Origin: Sutcliffiella horikoshii
Lineage (GTDB): Bacteria; Bacillota; Bacilli; Bacillales; Bacillaceae_I
Length of the DNA: 64,000 nt
NCBI RefSeq assembly: GCF_008180725.1
Contig: NZ_VTEV01000004.1
Location: 237,003-301,002, forward strand
Direction of reading: 5' to 3'
Shown: piece by piece, positions 26,767-35,289 of the stretch
How the letters are laid out: each line of letters begins with the position of its first letter
Numbering within the stretch: position 1 is the first letter of the stretch
The notes under the pieces: generated by a model
Told to the model about the DNA's origin: nothing
Database searches by the model: none
What the model saw: only the letters and a program-made list of their open reading frames with translations
Position numbers and translations under genes: made by a program

Positions 26767-28224
26767 TTATCGAGCTACTTGTGAAGCTTTCAAACCAAGA
26801 CCTTCAGCAACTAACATGCCGTATTCTGGATCCGCTTTGTAAAAATGGTTGATTTGACGAAGTTTAATTTCGTCGCTTTCCACAGGTGCCATCGCAGCTA
26901 CAATGTTTTTAATTAAGCGGGTACGTTCTTCCACACTTAGCAAACGATATAAATCACCTGCTTGAGTATAATGATCATCTTGCTTATAGGCAACGCTATC
27001 TGCTATACCTGATACAGGGTAAGCTGCTTGCTTGTTTTCAGGTGTGTCTTTTGGCCCGTTATAGCTATTGGGTTCATAGTAGACGGAACTCCCACCATTG
27101 TTGTCAAACCTCATCTGGCCATCGCGTTGATAGGTGTGAACTTCATTTCTTGCTCGGTTAATGGGTAGCGCCTGATGATTGGCTCCAACACGGTAGCGAT
27201 GCGCGTCATTGTAGGCAAAAAGGCGACCTTGCAACATTTTGTCTGGAGATACGTCAATTCCAGGTACAAGTGTTCCTGGTGAGAAAGTCGCCTGCTCCAC
27301 CTCGGCAAAGTAATTCTCTGGATTTCGATCCAATACCATCCTTCCAACTTCCATCAACGGATAATCTTTTTGTGACCAAACTTTTGTCACATCAAATGGA
27401 TCAAAGCGATAAGTATCCGCATCCTTTAAAGGCATAATCTGTACGTAAACCCTCCATGCAGGGTAATCACCTTTTTCGATGGCATTGAATAAATCCTCTG
27501 TATGATAATCAGGGTTTTCACCTGCAATCTTTGTACCAACCTCATCAGTTAAGTTTTTAATACCTTGTTCTGTTTTAAAATGATATTTAATCCAAACACC
27601 TTCGCCTTCTTCGTTCACCCATTTGAAGGTGTGGCTACCGAAGCCATGCATATGTCGGTATGTAGCCGGGATTCCACGATCAGACATCAAGATGGTCACT
27701 TGATGAAGGGATTCTGGCGATAAGGACCAGAAATCCCAAACGGCATTAGGGTTTTTTCGATGCGTTTGAGGGTGACGCTTTTGAGTATGAATAAAGTCTG
27801 GAAACTTGATGGCATCTCTTATGAAAAACACTGGTGTGTTGTTTCCGACAAGATCATAGTTCCCGTCTTCGGTATAGAATTTCACTGCAAATCCACGTGG
27901 ATCGCGAACGGAATCTGCAGAGCCGTTTTCACCTGCTACCGTGGAAAAACGTACAAAAAGCGGCGTTCGTTTTCCTACTTTGGAAAGGAATTTTGCCTTC
28001 GTGTATTTTGTAACATCCTTCGTTACTTCGAAGTACCCGTGTGCACCAGCACCTTTTGCGTGCACTACACGTTCAGGAACACGTTCCCGGTTGAAATGGG
28101 CGAGTTTTTCTAAAAGGTGTACATCTTGTATGAGGCTAGGTCCCCTTGAACCCGCAGTCATGGAATTCTGGTTATCTCCCACAGGAGCTCCCCAGCTAGT
28201 TGTAAGTTTATTATTAGTTGTCAA
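26767..28224 (-). CDS. katA: Monofunctional haem catalase
   Basis: The 485-residue small-subunit (clade 3) catalase decomposes hydrogen peroxide. The distal His55 is seen in [16 protein letters not shown], the Asn in [14 protein letters not shown], and the proximal haem ligand Tyr in [14 protein letters not shown]. The start is TTG 28222-28224 with GAGGTGAAGGAT upstream. A perfect PerR box lies 77 bp upstream of the start on the promoter, so expression should respond to peroxide through PerR. The family is certain; the symbol is given by analogy with the vegetative Bacillus catalase. Confidence 0.93.
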   Translation of the reverse strand: MTTNNKLTTSWGAPVGDNQNSMTAGSRGPSLIQDVHLLEKLAHFNRERVPERVVHAKGAGAHGYFEVTKDVTKYTKAKFLSKVGKRTPLFVRFSTVAGENGSADSVRDPRGFAVKFYTEDGNYDLVGNNTPVFFIRDAIKFPDFIHTQKRHPQTHRKNPNAVWDFWSLSPESLHQVTILMSDRGIPATYRHMHGFGSHTFKWVNEEGEGVWIKYHFKTEQGIKNLTDEVGTKIAGENPDYHTEDLFNAIEKGDYPAWRVYVQIMPLKDADTYRFDPFDVTKVWSQKDYPLMEVGRMVLDRNPENYFAEVEQATFSPGTLVPGIDVSPDKMLQGRLFAYNDAHRYRVGANHQALPINRARNEVHTYQRDGQMRFDNNGGSSVYYEPNSYNGPKDTPENKQAAYPVSGIADSVAYKQDDHYTQAGDLYRLLSVEERTRLIKNIVAAMAPVESDEIKLRQINHFYKADPEYGMLVAEGLGLKASQVAR

Positions 28225-28261
28225 AATCCTTCACCTCAAATTGAAAAAAATATATTACACG

Positions 28262-28315
28262 CATAATGATAACAGTTATTAGACGAAAATCAATACTTTT
28301 TTATAATTATTATAA
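28262..28315 (-). promoter_or_regulatory. katA promoter with perfect PerR box
   Basis: TTATAATTATTATAA at 28301-28315 matches the 15-bp PerR consensus TTATAATNATTATAA at every position. On the minus strand, TTGATT then 16 nt then TATCAT provide a plausible sigma-A promoter just downstream of the box. Confidence 0.85.
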
Positions 28316-28423
28316 AGTAATAATATATATCTTTAAGTAATCTGTATATTTTACGTGACTGTTTATGGTTGATTGTGAATTTGCTATACTACTAGAAAAC
28401 GTGATGATAGGAGTTGACTTGCG

Positions 28424-28678
28424 GTGAAGAAAAAGAATAAAAGTAATCCAAGACCTTTAAAGAATAATAGAGAAGAGAAGATATCATTGAAGGACCAATT
28501 AGAAAGCGATGTTTTCTCGAAATTAAAATCCATGAAGGACCAGCTTGTTCAAACAGAACAAAAACAAAAAGCAGAAGAAGCTGAAAGAAAAAAGGAAGAA
28601 AAGCGATTAAGGGAGAAGAACAAATCGTTTGAAGAACTGTTTGAAGAAAGTAGTCAAAATTGGAAGGAATTCAAGTGA
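28424..28678 (+). CDS. yqkE: YqkE-like (DUF3886) charged protein
   Basis: The 84-residue, very lysine/glutamate-rich helical product has ISLKDQLESDVFSKLKSMKD, a KAEEAERKKEEKRLREKNKS stretch and the end FEELFEESSQNWKEFK. This matches my memory of the Bacillus YqkE/DUF3886 family, and its place next to the yqkF-like aldo/keto reductase and nudF supports it. The start is GTG 28424 after TAGGAGTTG. Function unknown. Confidence 0.7.
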   Translation: MKKKNKSNPRPLKNNREEKISLKDQLESDVFSKLKSMKDQLVQTEQKQKAEEAERKKEEKRLREKNKSFEELFEESSQNWKEFK

Positions 28679-28706
28679 GTTTGGCTGGGTGGGTTAATTG
28701 AAAAGG

Positions 28707-28741
28707 GAGAATGGTCTGTCTAGATAACCATTCTCTTTTTT
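28707..28741 (+). terminator. Intrinsic terminator after yqkE
   Basis: GAGAATGGT pairs with ACCATTCTC across an 11-nt loop and is followed by T6. Confidence 0.85.
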
Positions 28742-28742
28742 G

Positions 28743-29057
28743 TTAGGAAAGAAAAAAAGCCATGACGAAGTAGACAGCTAAACATAACAGAGATCCTAGT
28801 AAAAATGGCCCGATGTGTAGTGTTGGCTTCTGTTGTTGTGGGGTGTAACGACCAGCCATGGAATCAAAAACAGCTGCTTCTGAATTTTTAGTGAAAATGT
28901 CTCCTGAGGAACTAGAGAAGAAGGCAAGGAAGACAAATGCAAGAGAGCCGAAAAACATGGTGCTTAAGAGGTTAAAGGCAAAATAGGTGGAGATTCCCAG
29001 TAAGATGCCAATTTCTACTGCAAGCACAATTATTAAAGTGATAAGGTATTTGACCAT
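28743..29057 (-). CDS. Three-helix membrane protein, unrecognised
   Basis: The 104-residue product starts MVKYLITLIIVLAVEIG. Two helices lie in residues 3-50 and one at the C-terminus (LLGSLLCLAVYFVMAFFLS). The middle loop GDIFTKNSEAAVFDSMAGRY is polar. GGAGGAAAC precedes ATG 29057; an upstream in-frame ATG at 29078 sits before that Shine-Dalgarno and is rejected. Function unknown. Confidence 0.65.
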   Translation of the reverse strand: MVKYLITLIIVLAVEIGILLGISTYFAFNLLSTMFFGSLAFVFLAFFSSSSGDIFTKNSEAAVFDSMAGRYTPQQQKPTLHIGPFLLGSLLCLAVYFVMAFFLS

Positions 29058-29148
29058 TATGTTTCCTCCTTTATACATAGTTATATTAATCTACGTATAA
29101 AAAATGGAATAAGTTTCAAAATTTTGATATAAATATCCGCCAAACACC

Positions 29149-29276
29149 GCTGTTGATTTCCACAAATGGCCTCGCTTACCGCGCGGAGACCTTGAGCCTC
29201 CTGATAACGCTTTAGGGGTCTCATCATCGCCGCTACTTTCCCGCAGGAGTCTTCGCTTTTTGCTTCAATCAACAGC
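29149..29276 (-). repeat. Interspersed ~130-bp repeat, copy A
   Basis: The copy is bounded by GCTGTTGATT and AATCAACAGC, which are perfect 10-bp inverted termini. The interior contains the GAGCCTCCT and GGGGTCTCA blocks shared with copies at 37508, 48855, 61661 and 61810. It is a GC-rich intergenic repeat of the kind known from many Bacillaceae genomes. Confidence 0.8.
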
Positions 29277-29349
29277 TATGAGCCTTCAAAAACTTACCGT
29301 TTTTCTAAAACACAAAAAACAGCTTCCCTAAAAAGGAAGCTGTTTGATA

Positions 29350-30273
29350 TTAATTACGATGTGAGTCGTAATTAGATCGTTTAACGAGTTCTTTGATGAT
29401 TGTGTACTCTTGTTCTGAGAGTGTTTGTTTATTCATGGCATTGACGTTAGCTTCCAATTGTTCAATAGAGCTTGCACCAGGGATAACAGCTGCTACGGCA
29501 GGGTGTGCCAAACAATAGTGGAAGGCAGTTGCCTGAAGAGGATTATCACCAGTAATGTTCAATAGCTTTGGTAAGAGATTCTCCAATTCCTCGTGACTAT
29601 AATCAAGAAAATCTTTACCTTTAAATTTGTTCCGTAGCTTATCAAGACCGTTGTCCGACAAGAGTCCTTTCGCTAATGGGCCTCGAGCTATTACACTAAT
29701 CTTTTTTTCGTGAAGATAATCCAACCATTCTTCTGGACGTGTATCAAGCAGACTGTACTGCATCATTACCGAAACTATCGAGGAGTTTTCCACAAATCGT
29801 TTAATAACGTTCGGTCTAATGGAAGATATCCCGTATTCGCGGATGTACCCTTCTTTTTTTAACTCCTCAAATGCCTCGATTGTTTCTTCGGTTGGGTCGT
29901 CTATTGTTCCACCATGAAGCTGGTATAAATCGATGTAATCTGTTTGTAGGCGGCGCAGGCTATCTTTGACTGCTGATTGAATAAGCTGTTTTGAAGGGTC
30001 CCATTCCCAGCCTTCTTTTCCTTGCGTCCATTTGTTCCCAGCTTTTGTGGCAAGAACCACTTTGTCACGTTGCCCCTTTATAGCTTTTCCAACGAGTTCC
30101 TCATTTTGTCCAAAATCGTACAAATCAGCAGTATCTAAATAATTGATTCCTAAGTCAAGTGCTCTTTTTACGATATCTACCGCTTTAGTTTCTTCCGTAC
30201 CAAGGGACATACAACCAAGTCCCAATTGGCTTACAAGTAGTTCTGAATTGCCAAGTCGATTTTTAGGTAACAA
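29350..30273 (-). CDS. yqkF: Aldo/keto reductase, YqkF-like
   Basis: The 307-residue NADPH-dependent aldo/keto reductase has the catalytic tetrad visible: Asp and Tyr in YLDTADLYDFGQNEELVG, Lys in KVVLATKAGNKW, and His in YQLHGGTIDD. The C-terminal cofactor segment is AAVIPGASSIEQLEANV. The start is TTG 30273 behind GGAGG. Position next to nudF matches B. subtilis yqkF. The physiological carbonyl substrate is unknown. Confidence 0.88.
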   Translation of the reverse strand: MLPKNRLGNSELLVSQLGLGCMSLGTEETKAVDIVKRALDLGINYLDTADLYDFGQNEELVGKAIKGQRDKVVLATKAGNKWTQGKEGWEWDPSKQLIQSAVKDSLRRLQTDYIDLYQLHGGTIDDPTEETIEAFEELKKEGYIREYGISSIRPNVIKRFVENSSIVSVMMQYSLLDTRPEEWLDYLHEKKISVIARGPLAKGLLSDNGLDKLRNKFKGKDFLDYSHEELENLLPKLLNITGDNPLQATAFHYCLAHPAVAAVIPGASSIEQLEANVNAMNKQTLSEQEYTIIKELVKRSNYDSHRN

Positions 30274-30324
30274 AAAAACGCCTCCTTTTCTTTATTTTAC
30301 CGAAAAGGAGGGTTTTGCTACAAA

Positions 30325-30456
30325 TCATTCATCTTTTAAGGCGTTGATCCATGTTTTGACATACACGTGATGAAGGGAATATTCCCTAAGCTTGTTGCGG
30401 ATTTCCCATGCCTTACCTACTAATACGATATTGTTTGGACGGACATAGACCTTCAA
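30325..30456 (-). CDS. mciZ: MciZ, mother-cell inhibitor of FtsZ
   Basis: The 43-residue peptide starts at TTG 30454-30456 with AGGAGGGAG close upstream. Its core IVLVGKAWEIRNKLREY and the later HVYVKTWI match, from memory, the 40-residue B. subtilis MciZ, which is made in the mother cell and blocks Z-ring formation by capping FtsZ filaments. The position between yqkF and nudF fits. A CATACAA element (minus strand, 30475-30481) upstream resembles a sigma-E -10. The gene is easily missed because of size and TTG start. Confidence 0.85.
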   Translation of the reverse strand: MKVYVRPNNIVLVGKAWEIRNKLREYSLHHVYVKTWINALKDE

Positions 30457-30528
30457 TTTGCTCCCTCCTAACCCTTGTATGGTAGAATGTATGAAGAAAT
30501 GGATGACTACAGAACAAGGAGCGGTCAG

Positions 30529-31080
30529 ATGAATCATTTAAAAGAAAAAACATTACATAGTGAAAAATTATTCTCAGGAAGAATTATCGATTTATATTTG
30601 GAGGATGTGGAACTTCCAAACGGTAAAACAAGTAAAAGAGAAATTATTAAACACCCAGGAGCAGTGGCGGTTATTGCTGTAACGGAAGAGAACAAAATCA
30701 TTATGGTCCGCCAATACAGAAAAGCGATGGAACGTGTAATGGTGGAGATCCCTGCAGGTAAGCTAGAAAAAGGGGAAGAGCCGATTGTTACCGCAAAAAG
30801 GGAACTTCAGGAGGAAACTGGCTATACATGTGATGAATTGGAGCCGTTGATTTCTTTTTATACTTCACCTGGTTTTGCAGATGAATTGGTGCACTTATTC
30901 ATTGCAAAAGGGTTGCGCAAAGACACGGTAGAACATCATCTAGATGAAGATGAGTTTGTAGATCTATTGGAAGTATCAATAGATGAAGCACGTGAACTTA
31001 TCGAAAAGAAGGAAATTTTTGATGCGAAGACTGCTTATGCGGTGCAGTATTTGCAATTGCAAACATTGCTTCGAAAGTAG
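30529..31080 (+). CDS. nudF: ADP-ribose pyrophosphatase (Nudix)
   Basis: The 183-residue Nudix hydrolase of the ADP-ribose pyrophosphatase type cleaves ADP-ribose to AMP and ribose 5-phosphate. The Nudix box GKLEKGEEPIVTAKRELQEE is complete and followed by TGY. The upstream VRQYRKAMERVMVEIPAG is typical of this subfamily. ATG 30529 with AAGGAGCG is preferred over earlier in-frame codons. Its 5' region overlaps the divergent mciZ promoter region. Confidence 0.9.
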   Translation: MNHLKEKTLHSEKLFSGRIIDLYLEDVELPNGKTSKREIIKHPGAVAVIAVTEENKIIMVRQYRKAMERVMVEIPAGKLEKGEEPIVTAKRELQEETGYTCDELEPLISFYTSPGFADELVHLFIAKGLRKDTVEHHLDEDEFVDLLEVSIDEARELIEKKEIFDAKTAYAVQYLQLQTLLRK

Positions 31081-31089
31081 GGGACTTCC

Positions 31090-32256
31090 ATGCAAGATTA
31101 TTTTGTCGATTTACATATACATTTGGGCCGGACAGCAAGTGGTAAGCCAGTAAAAATTACAGCCTCCAATCAATTGACATTGGAGGCTGTTTTGGAAGAG
31201 GCTCGTTTTAAAAAAGGCTTAGACGTGGTCGGAGTTATCGATTGCCAGGTACCTGAAGTACTTATCAGTCTTCGTAATAGTATTGCAACTGGTGAGTTGG
31301 AGGAGCTCGTTGATGGCGGTGTACGGATGGGTGATATTACGTTGATTCTTGGTGCGGAAATCGAAATTTATGATGAGAACTGTCAGGGGTTAATACATGC
31401 ACTCTGTTATATAAAGACAGTAGAGAAAATGGTGGAGTTCTCAAACTGGCTAAGCAAGCGAATGAAAAATGTCACATTGTCCACACAGCGAGTTTATGCA
31501 AATGCGGTTGATATTCAGCATGAAGTTCATCGATTAGATGGCCTTTTTATTCCGGCTCATGTTTTTACACCTTTTAAGAGTTTGTATGGCAAAGGAGTAA
31601 AAAAGAGTTTGTCTGAAGTATTCGATCCAGAGCTGATTGATGCAATCGAGCTAGGGTTAAGTGCGGACACGTCGATGGCGGGCCGATTAAGTGAGTTGGC
31701 CGGGTATGCGTTTCTTTCAAATTCTGATGCTCATTCTGTGGGGAAAATTGCTCGCGAGTATCAGAAGGTGCGCATGATGGAACCAAGTTTTGAGGAGTTG
31801 CGGCTTGCTCTGAAGGAAGTAGATGGGCGAAAAGTGGTGGCAAATTACGGTTTGAGTCCGCAGCTAGGAAAGTACTATACAACAGTTTGCGAAAAGTGCT
31901 TTACTCCTTTATTACAGGGGAAAGACATATGTACCAATTGTGACTACACCAAATTTGTTAAAGGTGTTTCAGATCGGATTGAAGAGCTGGCTGATAATGA
32001 AGACCCCTTGAGGCACCGCCCGCCATATATTCATCAGGTTCCTTTAGATTTCATACCAGGTATAGGCCCTAAAACTTTATCAAAGTTACGCGGAGTTTTT
32101 GGAACCGAGATGGGAATCCTGCATGAAGCAAATTACGACGAATTAGTGGAAGTTCTAGGAGAAAAAGTAGCTTCTCTGATAGTGGCTGCTCGAAGCGGAA
32201 AGTTGGCGTTTAAAGCTGGCGGTGGGGGCAGGTTTGGTAAGGTAAGTGATGAATAA
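31090..32256 (+). CDS. Endonuclease Q-like PHP-domain protein
   Basis: The 388-residue protein has an N-terminal PHP metallo-domain (FVDLHIHLGRTASG, then LGAEIEIYDE, FIPAHVFTPFKS and SNSDAHSVGKI). A zinc-finger-like pair (CEKC at about 272 and CTNC at about 284) and a helix-hairpin-helix (FIPGIGPKTLSKLRGV) follow. This order matches endonuclease Q, which nicks DNA 5' to deaminated bases (uracil, hypoxanthine) and was first found in archaea and then in some Bacillus. The ATG follows TAGGGGAC. A 52-bp tandem repeat array begins 41 bp after its stop. Confidence 0.85.
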   Translation: MQDYFVDLHIHLGRTASGKPVKITASNQLTLEAVLEEARFKKGLDVVGVIDCQVPEVLISLRNSIATGELEELVDGGVRMGDITLILGAEIEIYDENCQGLIHALCYIKTVEKMVEFSNWLSKRMKNVTLSTQRVYANAVDIQHEVHRLDGLFIPAHVFTPFKSLYGKGVKKSLSEVFDPELIDAIELGLSADTSMAGRLSELAGYAFLSNSDAHSVGKIAREYQKVRMMEPSFEELRLALKEVDGRKVVANYGLSPQLGKYYTTVCEKCFTPLLQGKDICTNCDYTKFVKGVSDRIEELADNEDPLRHRPPYIHQVPLDFIPGIGPKTLSKLRGVFGTEMGILHEANYDELVEVLGEKVASLIVAARSGKLAFKAGGGGRFGKVSDE

Positions 32257-32296
32257 CGTGATTGGTTTCTACTTGGTTGTGGGGAGGGAGGACCCG

Positions 32297-32660
32297 AATG
32301 ACTCCCTCATGAAGGGAAACACGAGGAACATTGTCCTCATAGAGTGTGAATGCCTCCCTCAAGAAGGGAAATGCATGGAACATTGTCCTCATAGAGTGTT
32401 AATGACTCCCTCATGAAAGGAAACACGAGGAACATTGTCCTCATAGAGTGTCAATGCCTCCCTCAAGAAGGGAAATGCATGGAACATTGTCCTCATAGAG
32501 TGTTAATGACTCCCTCATGAAAGGAAACACGAGGAACATTGTCTCCATAGAGCGCCAATGACTCCCTCAAGAGGGTAAATGCGTGAAACATCGTCCTCAT
32601 AGAGGTCCAATGACTCCCTCAACAGGTAAAACACATGAAACATTGTCCTCATACACCGTA
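32297..32660. repeat. Tandem array, 7 units of 52 bp, with 104-bp higher order
   Basis: Units start at 32297, 32349, 32401, 32453, 32505, 32557 and 32609, exactly 52 bp apart. Units 1, 3 and 5 (AATGACTCCCTCATGAA type) alternate with units 2 and 4 (AATGCCTCCCTCAAGAA type), giving a 104-bp super-repeat; units 6-7 are more diverged. All contain a form of GTCCTCATAGAG. 52 is not a multiple of 3, and no plausible gene runs through it. Confidence 0.92.
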
Positions 32661-32732
32661 GATTCCACTTGTTCCCCTTGTTCCCCTCGCATAGACGCAA
32701 TCCCCCTTTTTAAAATTCTAATTTTAAAAAAG

Positions 32733-32760
32733 TCATACTTCCATGCCTCTATCATACAAT
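32733..32760 (+). promoter_or_regulatory. Sigma-E-type promoter of spoIIM
   Basis: TCATACT (32733-32739), 13 nt, CATACAAT (32753-32760) fits the sigma-E consensus closely. spoIIM is known as a mother-cell sigma-E gene. Confidence 0.75.
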
Positions 32761-32789
32761 CTAGTAAGAGAGTGATAGGAGGAAGAGGG

Positions 32790-33431
32790 ATGAAAAAACA
32801 GTCGCGGTTTACTATTTTACTAGGGCATATAAAAGAACACTCCTCTCTATATTTGTTTATAGTGGTACTTTTTTTTATGGGAGTAATCTTTGGGGCCATC
32901 GTGGTCAATAGCATGAACTTTTCACAAAAACAAGATCTGTTTGTCTATTTGAGCCGCTTCTTTGGTCAGGTGGAAGAAGGGCAGTTTGCAAGCTCGAAAG
33001 ATATATTTTTCCAGAGTTATTTTCATAATATTAAATATGTTCTTCTCATGTGGGTACTCGGGATATCCATCATTGGACTTCCGGTTATTTTAATACTGCT
33101 GTTCTTAAAAGGAGTGGTAGTTGGATTTACTGTGGGGTTCTTAGTGAATCAACTTAGCTGGAAAGGGTTCCTGTTTTCCTTTGTGGCCATTCTTCCACAG
33201 AACATGATTGCCATTCCGGCGTACATTATTATCGGGACTTTATCAGTGGCCTTTTCCTTAAAAATGATCAGGCAGCAATTTTTAAAAAGAATACAAGAAC
33301 CGTTTTTTCAACAGTTTATGAGGTACACGATGGCGATGGGGCTTATTTGCTTACTGCTTGTCGGTGCATCATTAATTGAAGCGCTGGCATCACCAGTATT
33401 CATGAAGTCAGTCATTTCTATATTGGAATAA
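32790..33431 (+). CDS. spoIIM: Stage II sporulation protein M
   Basis: The 213-residue polytopic membrane protein has about five helices. SpoIIM works with SpoIID and SpoIIP in septal peptidoglycan remodelling during engulfment. Family features visible are the N-terminal HIKEHSSLYLFIVVLFFMGV, the middle ILILLFLKGVVVGFTVGFLV and FVAILPQNMIAIPAYI. ATG 32790 with AGGAGGAAGAGGG is the start; a longer open frame back to 32583 is the shadow of the repeat array. A sigma-E-type promoter stands 30 bp upstream. It precedes fur as in B. subtilis. Confidence 0.93.
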   Translation: MKKQSRFTILLGHIKEHSSLYLFIVVLFFMGVIFGAIVVNSMNFSQKQDLFVYLSRFFGQVEEGQFASSKDIFFQSYFHNIKYVLLMWVLGISIIGLPVILILLFLKGVVVGFTVGFLVNQLSWKGFLFSFVAILPQNMIAIPAYIIIGTLSVAFSLKMIRQQFLKRIQEPFFQQFMRYTMAMGLICLLLVGASLIEALASPVFMKSVISILE

Positions 33432-33439
33432 TAACTAGA

Positions 33440-33477
33440 TGATAATTATTATCTTCTCTTATTTATAATCATTATTT
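33440..33477 (+). promoter_or_regulatory. Adjacent Fur-type and PerR-type operator boxes upstream of fur
   Basis: TGATAATTATTATCT (33440-33454) matches the 15-bp Fur consensus TGATAATNATTATCA at 14 positions. TTATAATCATTATTT (33463-33477) matches the PerR consensus TTATAATNATTATAA at 13. They lie between spoIIM and the fur promoter. Confidence 0.65.
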
Positions 33478-33484
33478 TTTTTCT

Positions 33485-33513
33485 TTGACAGTTCCCTACG
33501 CTTTCGATAAAAT
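33485..33513 (+). promoter_or_regulatory. Sigma-A promoter of fur
   Basis: TTGACA (33485-33490), a 17-nt spacer and TAAAAT (33508-33513) make a near-consensus promoter 28 bp before the fur start, immediately downstream of the two operator boxes. Confidence 0.75.
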
Positions 33514-33541
33514 AAAGTGGTATAGCGAGGGAGGGAACAAA

Positions 33542-34009
33542 ATGGAAACTAGGATAGATCGCATAAAAAAGCTACTGCATTCCGCAAGCTATAAGCTAAC
33601 TCCTCAGCGAGAGTCAACAGTCCGGGTCTTGCTGGAACATGAAGAGGACCATTTGAGCGCGGAAGATGTATACCTCCTCGTGAAAGAAAAGTCACCTGAA
33701 ATTGGACTGGCTACTGTATACCGAACTTTGGAACTACTGACGGAATTGAAAATTGTCGATAAAATAAATTTTGGCGATGGAGTATCTCGGTATGATTTAC
33801 GCCAAGAGGGCGCTAAGCATTTCCATCATCACTTAGTTTGTATAGAGTGTGGAGCCGTTGATGAAATTCAAGATGATCTCTTAGAAGATGTAGAGGCGAT
33901 TGTAGAACGTGATTGGAACTTCAAAATTAAGGATCATCGTTTAACCTTTCATGGAGTTTGCCATCGATGCCAAGATTCGGAAGATCAAACTGAAGAAGAA
34001 AGTACATAA
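33542..34009 (+). CDS. fur: Ferric uptake regulator Fur
   Basis: The 155-residue winged-helix repressor binds Fe(II) and represses iron-uptake genes. The DNA-binding part contains ATVYRTLELLTELKIVDKI, followed by the metal-binding HFHHHLVCIECG and the second cysteine pair CHRC. Its N-terminus, METRIDRIKKLLHSASYKLT, is nearly that of B. subtilis Fur. ATG 33542 with GGGAGG upstream is the start; the longer frame from 33485 covers the promoter. It is regulated by its own promoter with Fur- and PerR-type boxes. Confidence 0.95.
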   Translation: METRIDRIKKLLHSASYKLTPQRESTVRVLLEHEEDHLSAEDVYLLVKEKSPEIGLATVYRTLELLTELKIVDKINFGDGVSRYDLRQEGAKHFHHHLVCIECGAVDEIQDDLLEDVEAIVERDWNFKIKDHRLTFHGVCHRCQDSEDQTEEEST

Positions 34010-34045
34010 GCCTTTTCCGACGAACACGGAAAAGGTTTTTATTTT
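34010..34045 (+). terminator. Intrinsic terminator after fur
   Basis: CCTTTTCCG pairs with CGGAAAAGG over a 7-nt loop, followed by TTTTTATTTT. Confidence 0.88.
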
Positions 34046-34135
34046 GTTTTAAAGGTATAATTGTGCTTGAATTTGTCATACCTTCTAATAAGACAAGTTT
34101 ATTTGCTTAACTTGCATATTTGGAGGTAGTCTTTC

Positions 34136-34363
34136 ATGAAGAAAATTATAGATTCATGCTATAATACATTTAAAGTATTTATATTATTCACCGGTTGTAC
34201 GGTCTTATTTTACTATGGAATTATGTGGATTAATCAAGAGTATCAAAATTATCACCGCTATGACGAGCCTGAAGGGGCAGCGGTGAAAGTGACAAAAATG
34301 GTAGAAGAGAGGGATGAGGGCTGGGTGCAGCGCTTGGTTTTCTTTTATCATTACGGGGAGTAG
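34136..34363 (+). CDS. yqzK: YqzK family protein (DUF4227)
   Basis: The 75-residue protein has one membrane helix (about residues 13-30, FKVFILFTGCTVLFYYGI) followed by the characteristic WINQEYQNYHRYDEPEG. This matches the short YqzK/DUF4227 proteins encoded between fur and xerD in Bacillus. TTGGAGGTAG precedes ATG 34136. Its function is not known. The xerD start follows after 6 bp, so they are probably co-transcribed. Confidence 0.88.
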   Translation: MKKIIDSCYNTFKVFILFTGCTVLFYYGIMWINQEYQNYHRYDEPEGAAVKVTKMVEERDEGWVQRLVFFYHYGE

Positions 34364-34369
34364 AGGGTA

Positions 34370-35260
34370 TTGCAGGATCAATTAAAAGATTTTATTCATT
34401 TTTTAGTAGTGGAAAAAGGCCTGGCATCAAACACTGTCGTTTCCTATGAGCGAGACTTGAAATCTTACATTTTGTATTTGAATAAGGTAGAGGAGATGTC
34501 ATCGTTAGATGCGGTGACTCGGTCTACCATCATACAATTTTTAAAGTTTCTTACGGAAAATGGGAAATCATCCAAAACCATTGCCAGACATATTGCCTCC
34601 ATACGCTCATTTCATCAATTTTTGCTTAGGGAAAAGGTCACAACTCAAGATCCTACCGTACATATTGACCGTCCTAAACAAGAACAAAAGCTTCCACAAG
34701 TGATGTCTTTAGAAGAGGTGCAAGCATTACTTGATTCGCCTGATACAGCCAAAGTATTCGGAATTCGCGATAAAGCCATGCTGGAACTATTGTATGCAAC
34801 TGGTATGCGTGTCTCTGAGCTAATATCCCTAAATCTTAGTGATGTGCATTTAACAATGGGGTTCGTCCGATGTATTGGAAAGGGAAACAAGGAAAGAATC
34901 ATTCCACTTGGATCAATGGCTCAAAATGCCATCACCAATTATATAGAAGAAAGTCGAAGCCAGCTGTTAAAGAAAAAGACCACTGATGCATTGTTTGTGA
35001 ATCTTTATGGTAACCGTCTTACTAGACAGGGCTTCTGGAAAATATTAAAGAAGTTGACAAAGGAAGCAGGTATTGAAAAAGAGTTGACTCCTCATACATT
35101 GCGACATTCCTTTGCTACACATCTTTTGGAAAATGGGGCAGATCTTCGTGCCGTTCAAGAGATGCTAGGTCATGCGGATATTTCTACTACTCAAATATAC
35201 ACACATGTCACGAAGACCCGCATGAAGGATGTTTACTCGATGTTCCATCCAAGAGCTTAA
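34370..35260 (+). CDS. xerD: Site-specific tyrosine recombinase XerD
   Basis: The 296-residue tyrosine recombinase, with XerC/CodV, resolves chromosome dimers at dif. The N-terminal SAM-like core-binding domain spans residues 1-85. The catalytic set is visible: Arg147 in [13 protein letters not shown], His242 and Arg245 in [12 protein letters not shown], the [12 protein letters not shown] segment, and the nucleophile Tyr277. The start is TTG 34370 behind AGAGGG. Synteny (fur-yqzK-xerD-drm) supports XerD (ripX) rather than XerC. Confidence 0.95.
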   Translation: MQDQLKDFIHFLVVEKGLASNTVVSYERDLKSYILYLNKVEEMSSLDAVTRSTIIQFLKFLTENGKSSKTIARHIASIRSFHQFLLREKVTTQDPTVHIDRPKQEQKLPQVMSLEEVQALLDSPDTAKVFGIRDKAMLELLYATGMRVSELISLNLSDVHLTMGFVRCIGKGNKERIIPLGSMAQNAITNYIEESRSQLLKKKTTDALFVNLYGNRLTRQGFWKILKKLTKEAGIEKELTPHTLRHSFATHLLENGADLRAVQEMLGHADISTTQIYTHVTKTRMKDVYSMFHPRA

Positions 35261-35289
35261 CAATAGATTCTTTTGCGGGAACAGTGGAA

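Noticed and set aside
29081-29272. 63-residue minus-strand frame
   Set aside because: It lies in interspersed repeat copy A, which is intergenic at all other copies.
32210-32700. Minus-strand open frames across the 52-bp array encoding 60-61 residues each
   Set aside because: They arise from the repeat in shifting frames; the period is not a multiple of three, and no ribosome binding site or recognisable domain is present.
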